In this document: positions 56,596-64,000 of the stretch, in pieces
Numbering within the stretch: the first letter of the stretch is position 1
How the letters are laid out: every line of letters starts with the position of its first letter
From: Cheiracanthium punctorium
Lineage: Eukaryota > Arthropoda > Arachnida > Araneae > Cheiracanthiidae
Reading direction: 5' to 3'
NCBI GenBank assembly: GCA_038373885.1
Contig: JAWZYV010012261.1
Span: forward strand, 124,001-188,000
DNA: 64,000 bases
Program-made: the position numbers and the translations under genes
Notes under the pieces: model-generated
The model's input: only the letters and a program-made list of their open reading frames with translations
Database searches by the model: none
What the model was told of the DNA's origin: nothing

Positions 56596-57477
56596 ATTCC
56601 GCAGAATATTACTTAATTAAATTAAGTTAGAACCAATTATCATTCCTAAGTTAACCATACGTAAACATTTACAAATCAGTAAAATGTCATGACAGATACC
56701 ACTTATATGAATTTTTCGATTTTGAAATGTTTTTTATGGGTATTTGCAGCCGTCAAACACCTTTGAAAAGATAAAAGGAGGACCATGCTGAGGTGTCCGA
56801 ACGAATTTGTGAATATCGAATTTATCGAATGTCGAATCGAATGCATAATTTTTAGCGTTACAAGTTACATTAAATTAAAAATTTTGAATATTTGTGATGA
56901 AATGAAGTAATCAGAAATTTTTCTCTTGAGAGATAATTTTAGTAGCTATTATGATTGCATAAAAGGAAGTTTTGGGGCCCCCTAAAAATCGGGGGTCCAG
57001 GGCACGTGCCCCGAATGCCCGGCCGTAAATCAGTCCCTGACTGTTCCGGTTCTATTGCAGGCAGGTTCCATTTCTTTGTGATTTTCCAAAACCATGTATT
57101 GTGTATTATTCATCTAAAAATAAGGATTATCGAGAACCTCCTGTGAGGTTGGGATTACATGTAAAATATTATGTTGGACTAGCTGCTACCCGCGACTTCG
57201 CCCGCGTCGGCTTTAGAGTTAGGTCTCGAGAGAAATGAAGCATGTGTGAATAACACATATGCTTGCGACAAAAGAAACTGCATTTAAATATTACTTGCTT
57301 TTTAATTATTTTAAATGAAGTATAATGCATGGTCGTATACTTCGTTTAAAATAAGAGAGTATGCAGAGTTACTAAATTTAGATTTTTGTCAGGCATTTTG
57401 GCGAATAAAGACAGTTACGACAGTATTTGCGAACTGTTTTGTTGTGTGTGTTAAGGCAAACCTGCACGCGGGGTATC

Positions 57478-57674
57478 TGCCTAGGATGTGGGGTGCCTTG
57501 GTAGGAGGACTTTCTAAGAGGTTCTAACGCGTATTCACGTTACATCTGGAGAAAACCTACCAAAACTCCAGACCGTTAGATCGACGGCCGCGCGATGGGA
57601 CCCGAACCCGGGACTTCCACACCTCGGCCGTCTACCATTTTCAGTGGCATAACCACTGTGCCATGGTGAGGCGC
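57478..57674 (-). mobile_element. tRNA-derived SINE (ATCTAACG family), best copy
   Basis: On the minus strand CACAGTGGTTATGCCACTG fits an A-box region and CCCGGGTTCGGGTCCC the B box. The family body GTCGATCTAACGGTCTGGAG follows, then TTTTCTCCAGATG and GTGAATACGCGTTAG. It provides the reference for the other copies. Confidence 0.75.
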
Positions 57675-57734
57675 GCGAACTGTTTTGAGCGTTCCTGTAA
57701 AAGAAATATTTATGCTATATGCATGAATTTTAAC

Positions 57735-58400
57735 CTATGTTATATCCATTTTACGCCAAATTAAAAAGTGTATGAAATAAGTAACTCAAAATGAGTTACA
57801 CAAAGTAGACAATTTTCAAATAGTAAGTTCGCCTAGACAACAGGAGTTTAGAATTAGCGAATATTCGGTTTACCAAAACAGAATAACTAATATCTTGAAA
57901 ATGAAAAATAATTAAAATGCAGAATATTTTAAAGCCGGTTTGGTCTAGCTGGATTATTTGTTACCAGTAGAAATATTTGGCGGCGTTAAGTATGCCATTA
58001 TAGTAGTTATAGTACACTTTTGATATTTGCAGCGCGGCGAGATGGTATAATTCGTAGTGCTAAGTACGCCAATCTGCAAAGAATTACGTAAATGAAAATA
58101 TGGATAACGGTTTTCCGGGAACCTTAAATGAACAGTAATTATAGGTTGTGAGCATGTGTAAATCGCCAAATAATGAAAAGTCGCCATTGGTGGCAAGCTA
58201 TCCTAACTGTTCCGTAGTTTTTATCAAAGAAAACATATGAATTACTGTTTTCTTATTAGCTATGAGCTAATTATTAACTATACATATACGCAAGTCGCCA
58301 AATTATGAAAATTCTCCATAATTGGCTAATACGCAAAGCGTACCATGGGTTTCACATAATTACAAATAGTGCGAGTTTAAATTTTTATGTGCCAAGCAAC
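57735..58400 (+). repeat. Dispersed non-coding repeat, copy B
   Basis: Reverse-complement relative of 2472-3290, with shared TTTTACGCCAAATTAAAAAG, GATAACGGTTTTCC and AAGTCGCCAAATTATG. Non-coding. Confidence 0.6.
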
Positions 58401-58501
58401 ATGCAAGAACGAAGCAATGTGTAGCTCGGTAACATTCTATCTTATCCAACGTCTGGGTTTTGTTTGTTGAAATTATGTCTTTTTTACGAATAAGTCTTTT
58501 T

Positions 58502-58560
58502 AGGGGCCAAATGCCTCATACGAAATGCGAGCGTAGCGAGTCTAGGAGCCTTGGCCCCTA
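58502..58560. repeat. Short hairpin
   Basis: AGGGGCCAA and TTGGCCCCT enclose about 40 bp containing GCGAGCGTAGCGAG. Confidence 0.7.
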
Positions 58561-59025
58561 GTATGCTATATTTTCAAAGCTCTGCTTTCTGTAGATTTGT
58601 CTGGAGAACATTCATTTTTATTATTATAGATAGATAGATTTGGCATAAAACTGGCATAATTTCCACGATATTTAATGTTTTTCAGATGCACGCGCTTCCT
58701 TATTGAAGTAATAGCATTCTTGTAAGCTCAAAACATGAATCATTTGATACGGGCGAAACTCGCCAAGCATGGCTACGTAAAAACGGTTTTTAATTAATAA
58801 TTAAAAATGTAATTAAAAATCTAAAATTCTAAGTAGTCTATAACCTTCTCCAGAGTTCCATCTATATCTAAACCAAAATGCATCCTAATCGATTCAGCGG
58901 TTTAAGCCTGAAAGCGTCATAAAGAAACAAATAAACTCACTTTCGCATTTATAATATTAGTTAGGATGTACCTTCAAAAGGCTTATTGATATATAAATAA
59001 AGATTGATGTCTGTAATATACGGCT

Positions 59026-59183
59026 CAAGGACGTACCCAGAAAAAAATTTCGGAGGGGGTCCAAACGGTGAAAAAGGCAGAATTTTTCAAAAAAAGCCAT
59101 CATCATTATTTTGTTAACAAACACTGAAATTTCGGGGAGGGGGGGTCCGGACCCCCTGGACCACTCCCCCGGGTACGTCCTTG
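59026..59183. mobile_element. hAT-like foldback MITE with CAAGGACGTACCC ends
   Basis: Perfect 13-bp inverted ends CAAGGACGTACCC / GGGTACGTCCTTG and the exact 8-bp duplication ATACGGCT (59018-59025 and 59184-59191). The empty site is preserved in tandem unit 1 near 56380. The interior has G-run and C-run blocks. Confidence 0.92.
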
Positions 59184-59395
59184 ATACGGCTCTTGACTGT
59201 TTTCTCTAAATGGTACCGCGTATTTTTACACGATGAATTCGGGGAACGGCGAAAGCAGGTCGAAAAGGTAGGTTTTTAATGGTTCTTCTTTTTCGGAGCG
59301 TGCACGACTGCACGTCACTTCCTTTACTGAGCGTTACTTCCGTCAGAAAAATAATTTGAGTTACTCCCTAATCGCCACTAAAGAAGTTTTTCTTC

Positions 59396-59815
59396 AAAAA
59401 TCTTGTTTGAATTTAGAAATTTCTCTTCAATTGAATAATTAAGATAAATGTATTGAAGATATTGATGGCTTTGACCTTTACAATGAGCTAATCAATTACA
59501 AAATAATAAACTGTAGTACCTCTGAGTCTCTAAATATTTTAATATTTATTTTGAAAAATAACATGTTATCGGTATTTCCTATCTTTTATGTAGCTCTAAG
59601 AATTTTTTTGAAATTACCCATCAGTGTGGCATCGGGTGAGAGAAATTTTTTTAAAGCTAAAACAAATAAAAACATATTTAAAAACCACAATGACCTAAGA
59701 AAGGTTTAGTGATCTAGGACTATTGGTGATTGAAAGAGATTTGTGTGAAACTTTAGACTTAACTGAGGTAACAGACGAACTGACAAATACAAAAATAAGA
59801 AAAGTACAATTTTAA
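59396..59815 (+). pseudogene. ZMYM-type hAT transposase pseudogene, C-terminal part
   Basis: Plus strand: KSCLNLEISL, then IDGFDLYNELINYKI, FPIFYVALRIFLKLPISVAS followed by GERNFF, and, after one frameshift near 59708, SDLGLLVIERDLCETLDL to a natural stop at 59815. The LPISVASGERNFF block corresponds to the conserved hAT C-terminal dimerisation region. It continues directly from the part ending at 54028. The whole is dead because of frameshifts, a stop and the 5.4-kb insertion. Confidence 0.85.
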
Positions 59816-59944
59816 ATATGCTGTTTCTCTTTATTTCTATTGAAAAAATATGTGTGTTCTCTTTAAGTACAAAGAATAATAAAAATAAAATTTAAAATAC
59901 TATCTTATCTCTATTTTTCTTTTTCCTGTCATCAATTTAATACA

Positions 59945-60000
59945 AGGGGCGGCCTTACATGCTTTGCACACAGGCGGCTGTTAGCCTGAATACGGACCTG
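59945..60000. mobile_element. Right terminus of the hAT element
   Basis: Reverse-complemented it begins CAGGTCCGTATTCAGGCTAA, resembling hAT termini that follow ZMYM-type transposases. The matching left terminus was not found. Confidence 0.5.
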
Positions 60001-60255
60001 GGTGCGGTATTTCCGAATTTCTTTGGGCAGTATTCGTCGGCTTCTATCTCTTAGTTTCGTGGGTCCCTTCTGGGTCGAAGCACGTTCCGACACTCACCTC
60101 ACCACTCACCTTCCACTTCTTAATCACAAAAGCCACTGTCGATTTTGGAATTTTGAACTCACTAGATATATGTCCCTCAAAGATTGGTCATTTCTATGAT
60201 ATCTGACAGTTACGCATTTCTCGATGTCAGACAGCTCTGAATTTCGTGGCATCCT
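60001..60255 (-). pseudogene. Tc1-like transposase N-terminal fragment
   Basis: On the minus strand it starts MPRNSELSDIEKCVTV and, after a one-base frame change, continues SSEFKIPKSTVAFVIKKWK. This is the paired HTH DNA-binding part of Tc1 transposases. No catalytic domain follows on the low-coordinate side, where the hAT terminus lies. Confidence 0.75.
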
Positions 60256-60342
60256 GCATGCAACTAATGCCAATGCTGTTTGTTATACGATATTTAAGTA
60301 CAGAAGTCGTGACGTAGATCAGGACTGTAGATATCCTCATTT

Positions 60343-60451
60343 CCCTAGTAGCACAACTAGTTCAAAAAACGTTTAAATTACGTTGGAAACACGTTTTTTG
60401 ACGCTAAAAAACGTGTTTTAAACGTTTTTTGGACTAATTGTGCTACTAGGG
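60343..60451. mobile_element. 109-bp foldback MITE
   Basis: The two halves are almost complete inverted copies. CCCTAGTAGCACAACTAGTT and TTCAAAAAACGTTTAAA mirror TTTAAACGTTTTTTGGA and CTAATTGTGCTACTAGGG, with a short GACGCT-type centre. No obvious target duplication. Confidence 0.75.
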
Positions 60452-61589
60452 TTGCATGGCTGTCCAAATACTTATTGGTAGATAGTGCATAAGCCATTCG
60501 GGGGCATCTATACTCGGCTTCAATGTTGCCAATTTTGGAGATTTGTCACAAAGTTTTGCAACTTTTCATGTTGCTGTCGCTAAATTTAGCTAACGTTTCA
60601 TTGTTTCTTTGTCATTGAGGTAGACATGGTTTTTTTTTTTGAATTAACGACATTTTAAAGGTTTTTTTCACATAAACTTGAAAAAAAATTCCAAAATTTC
60701 CTTTTTAAGACTAAGTCACTACTTGAATAATAATAATAATAATAAAGCGATCACAAAGTGTAAATACCACTTAGTAAGACGTTAGTCTGAAAGAAAAACC
60801 AGATTTTCGCTCTACACAGAACTCACATTCCTTCCTCTATACTCTGTGAAGAGACATCAAGCCACGAGTAACGGACTTTTGTAATTGGGATTCAGTGTGA
60901 CAGAGTCGACTGACAAAAGAAAATCAGAGAAAGAACGCACACATGAAGTAAGAAAATACCAAACACTGGCATTTTATGTAGTAACTGCATTAACTCTCTT
61001 GTGCTCACGGTAGCTATCTTTTAAGCGCTATTTTTTTAAGGGAAAAATGTCTCGAAATGTAATTTCGAAGTCATAAAACCATTAATTGTATCTTAATTAA
61101 TAACAGTAGTAGTTGAGTCCACAGATGCCAGCACTAATGGATGAAAAATATTTTAGAAGCAACGTGGTTGAAGTCAACTAAGAAAACATGTTTCCAATGA
61201 TGAGTTTTCCTACTATTTTAATAATATTTAATATAAAGAAAAAATTAATTATTGCCACTTATATGTAAGAAAATACATGCTTTTTCCCTAGATACTAAAT
61301 AACTTTTCTTTTACGTTTCATTTTAAGTGTTCAGAAAAGTTTTAAAATCATGTTGCTACCATTGAAAAAAAAGATATAAAAAGTAACTTTTCCCACAAAT
61401 TTTTATTAAGTTATTTGACTTAAAAGAACACCATTTCAAAAAAAAAAAAAAAAAAAAAAAAAACATGTGGACAACACATGACTTTCTTGCACGTCAATTA
61501 AATCAAAAATATTTTCGGTGCACTTCATCTAAACATATTTTGTTTGAAAGAGATAAAATACTGTAGTAATACTAAGGTTTAGCAATTTC
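60452..61589. other. Unannotated AT-rich stretch
   Basis: An (AAT)n tract at 60727-60745 and poly-A at 61439-61462. No gene recognised. Confidence 0.4.
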
Positions 61590-62335
61590 TAGCCAAATAT
61601 TTCCGATATCGCCAAGCGGGGTTCAATGTGAAAGATTTGTTTTAGGCACTTAATTTGGCAATATTTCGCCAAAAGCCGACAAGCTTGAGATAGTTTGCGA
61701 GTGTTTGGGGATAGCCTAAGTAGTAATTGATCACAGACTTTCAATGAATTGATGTATTAATACACCTTAATGCATTTAAAGTCATTTCGGTGACTCTAAA
61801 TAAATTAGTTGATTGCAATAAAAAAGAAAAAAAGAGATGCACAGTTACATGTTACAACAGTTCTAAGTACAAAATTTCAACAGTCTGCGGTTAAAAGTTT
61901 TAGAGTTATGCGAAATGCGAAATTATTTTTGACGCCAAATTTGCCGATATTTCGGCAAAAGTCGCCAAGGCCGACGACAAAATGGCGAGATTTTGGACAA
62001 GAAACAAAGACTGACTGACTGCATACGTAATATATATTGACTATGTCCATAGACATTAATGTATTGAAATTCTTTTGGATGGTTCTGTAAATAAACTCTC
62101 CAGTACACTGGAACCAAAAATTGAGATGCACAACCAGATTTTACAACAATCTTATGAAATTTGACATTCTAAGACTAATAGTTTTTGAGATATGAGAGTT
62201 AAATACAAACATGCGTATACAAAAAAGCCGCCAAGCTTGGCGATATTTGGCTTAATTTTTGGGGTAGGCATGTGACCGTGGTCGGACCATTACCTAACTA
62301 TATGGCAGGAAGGTACTGGACGGAATGGATGAATG
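61590..62335. repeat. Dispersed repeat with GCCAAG/TTGGCGATATTT motifs
   Basis: TTTGGCAATATTTCGCCAAAAG (written here as TTTGGCAATATTT and CGCCAAAAG) and related blocks recur at 61650, 61935 and 62230. The blocks TGTTACAACA..CTAAGTACAAAATTTCAACA and TTTTTGAGATATG recur at 62770-62825. GTCGGACCATTACCTAACTA matches a block near 36380. Confidence 0.5.
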
Positions 62336-62344
62336 TCCCTAAAA

Positions 62345-62530
62345 CTGCACGAGCGAAGTGTGAAGATCCCGGGTTCGCGCGCGCGCGCGCGCGGGTCCCA
62401 TCGTGTGTCCGTCGACCTAACCGTTCGGAGTTTTTCGTGGTTTTCTCCGAAACTTAGCGTAAATACGGTTTAGGACCACTTAGAAAGACCCCCACTGAGG
62501 GCGACCCCCCTTGTGCTGTCCTACTGACGA
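62345..62530 (+). mobile_element. SINE (ATCTAACG family), copy 6, with (CG)n
   Basis: CCCGGGTTCGCGCG holds the B box, expanded by a (GC)n run at 62376-62392. Then CGTCGACCTAACCGTTCGGA, TTTTCTCCGAAAC and CCACTTAGAAAG follow the family order. Confidence 0.65.
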
Positions 62531-64000
62531 GGATTTATAAGCAGACTTCGAGATAAGAACATAAATTCGATATACGTGTTCACATTAACAACAACAACCC
62601 TCAATAACATATATCACATCTGAGTCGTCTGAAATAGCCCAATGTCTGTAAAATACGCTTTAATGAATTTCTGCCTATAGAGCGTAATGTACTTAAACTA
62701 TTTTGGGCGGCCCTGTAGATAAACTATCCAGTCGATCGGACCAAAAGAGGAGGTGCACAACTAGATGTTACAACAATCCTATATATAAAGTTTCAACATT
62801 CTACGTCCAATAGTTTTTGAGATATGCGAGTTACATGCGTACGTACGTACAGACGGCATATAAAAACAGGTGAAAATAGACTTGCAGTCGGTCAAAATGG
62901 GTTCTACAAGTATATATATGAACGTGCATGCAAGCGCGCGATGAAATGCATCGCAAAAATTCTTTAAAATAAATTTAGAGGTAGTCAAATTCGATTTTTC
63001 CGTCGAAATCTGGCTCCCGAAGTTTTTCGCGATCACATTACTTCTTTATACTCCGTATCAGGAAGCACTATATTTTGCTTTAGAATTTCTAATAGTGGGC
63101 ATTAGAGGATTAACATTTATGTTAACCTTTTTGAATAATTAATAAGATTAACATTAATGCCATGATCTGCTTCATTCAGATACCGGGGTAGAAAAAGTTT
63201 TCACCACTCAAAACTGGTAAAATCACCCCCCAAGTGATATTTTTAGGGACCGGAAACAAATGTCGTTTTTTAGAAGATCAATACTTCAAATAGTCGAAGC
63301 CAATGAAGCTAATAATACGAAATTTGGCAAGCATGTGAGATTTGTACCAACATAGATGCTCAATTTGAGAGGATTTTCCAGATTTTTAACCTATAGGAGA
63401 GAGGGGGAGTGGTAGAGAGCCAAAGAAAACTTTTCACATGTCCCTCTCAAAAGGGGAGGGGAGAGGGGGGGAGAAAAGATTTCCATAAAAATTTTGTAAC
63501 GCACACGAATACTTAAATATCCACACATTTCAGGGCAGTTTGAAATTTTTCCTCTAACGACGGTAGGCGGTCGCCTTCCCCTTTTTTCACACATTTTTCT
63601 TGAAAGAAAAAACACTTATACATGAAATTCTTGTTTTAAAATGTAACAAATGTGAATTCAGTGTTCAACTGCTTTGTAATTAAAAACTGTTCAAAACCAA
63701 TGTTAAAAAGCTTTTTAGTACACCTAATAGGTTGAAAATTCAACTAATGATGGAAAGTGGGTTAAAACGCACTGCTAATTCCTATTGTTTGTACCATCTC
63801 TCCCAGTTCTACTTTAATCTACATTTAATTTTATAGATACGAATTAATGTATAGTTCCGCTAATTTGTTATTATCAAAATGACTACTTGTGTTACTTGAT
63901 TGTTCCTTTAACATAACACTTTTGTTTATTTGTGTACTTTTTCTTGCAAGTCATAATTTGGAATCAATATCGAATAATCAGATTCGCATTACGATTGGAT
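62531..64000. other. Distal stretch with repeat fragments, no gene
   Basis: 62640-62890 repeats the dispersed family of 61.6 kb and ends with ACGTACGTACAGACGG. G-rich runs lie at 63400-63475. The ORFs here have no recognised content. Confidence 0.4.

Larger units (their letters stand above)
57179..58968. mobile_element. 1.8-kb insertion with CTAGCTGCTACCCGCGAC start
   Basis: Begins CTAGCTGCTACCCGCGACTT and ends TTTATAATATTAGTTAGGA. Starts and ends of this kind are widespread in arthropod genomes, but I cannot name the superfamily. Boundaries come from comparison with unit 1. It carries a SINE (57478-57674), a dispersed repeat copy (57735-58400) and a hairpin (58502-58560). No long ORF. Confidence 0.65.
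54029..59396. mobile_element. Composite insertion splitting the hAT pseudogene
   Basis: Inserted between the codons for EEEIKK and SCLNLEIS. Near-terminal inverted repeats are TTGAAGTAAAACTTCTTT (54054-54071) and AAAGAAGTTTTTCTTCAA (59380-59397). A third copy of the right end lies at 56575-56592. The left end also has GTGTGCGCGTAATC and TTTACGCGCGG outside the repeat. No ORF identifies the family. Inside are a degenerate tandem array, a duplication and four further insertions. Confidence 0.65.
56596..59396 (+). repeat. Tandem duplication, unit 2 (with two later insertions)
   Basis: Same content as 55744-56595, but split by insertions at 57179-58968 and 59026-59183. Sequence matches resume exactly beyond each. 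Confidence 0.88.

Overview
The window reads as a repeat-choked stretch of an arthropod nuclear genome. An arachnid or other chelicerate is my best guess, but that assignment rests only on general resemblance of the transposon and SINE content. The DNA is AT-rich, with long homopolymer runs, almost no long ORFs, many degraded DNA transposons, tRNA-derived SINEs and dozens of short foldback elements. There is no sign of bacterial gene organisation.

Host gene: the only convincing host coding signal lies on the minus strand. A 537-bp GC-rich exon (11371-11907) has textbook splice sites at both ends. Two micro-exons, 35204-35248 (45 bp) and 39717-39764 (48 bp), have equally good sites. All three begin and end in phase 1 and join without a frame break in transcription order (39.7 kb, then 35.2 kb, then 11.9 kb). 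Together they give about 210 residues of Pro/Ser/Gly/Tyr-rich, probably disordered protein of the kind found in transcriptional regulators. The family is not recognised. A weak fourth candidate exon is at 9663-9780. Most of the window is therefore intron or flank of one long gene.

Layout of repeats: 0-10 kb holds a foldback MITE, a pogo-like remnant, and a 5.8-kb imperfect palindrome (3473-9318) carrying a hAT insertion in one arm. 12-15 kb holds a foldback repeat, a SINE and a small hAT MITE. 15.3-19.6 kb is a single 4.24-kb element with 15-bp termini and an exact 8-bp target duplication. 20-24 kb has SINEs, a dispersed AT-rich repeat with a template-switch-like hairpin, and a MITE. 24.1-26.3 kb is a dead Tc1 element with a nested MITE. 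26.6-31 kb is a cluster of MITEs (hAT-like, pogo-like, piggyBac-like) and a 1.2-kb element. 32.6-33.8 kb has a MITE and twin tRNA-like repeats. 40-43 kb has a hAT-like element and a DDE transposase pseudogene broken by a SINE and a MITE. 47-48.4 kb is a pogo/Tigger-like element with a nested hAT-like element. 51.7-52.8 kb holds two transposon-derived pseudogenes. 53.7-60 kb is a ZMYM-type hAT transposase pseudogene split by about 5.4 kb of later insertions, including a tandem duplication. 60-64 kb has a Tc1 fragment, a foldback element, a SINE and dispersed repeats.

The most informative signal is the nesting. Several insertions can be dated relative to each other because an uninterrupted sister copy of the target sits in the same window. 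No CRISPR, operon, rRNA or intact tRNA gene was found.
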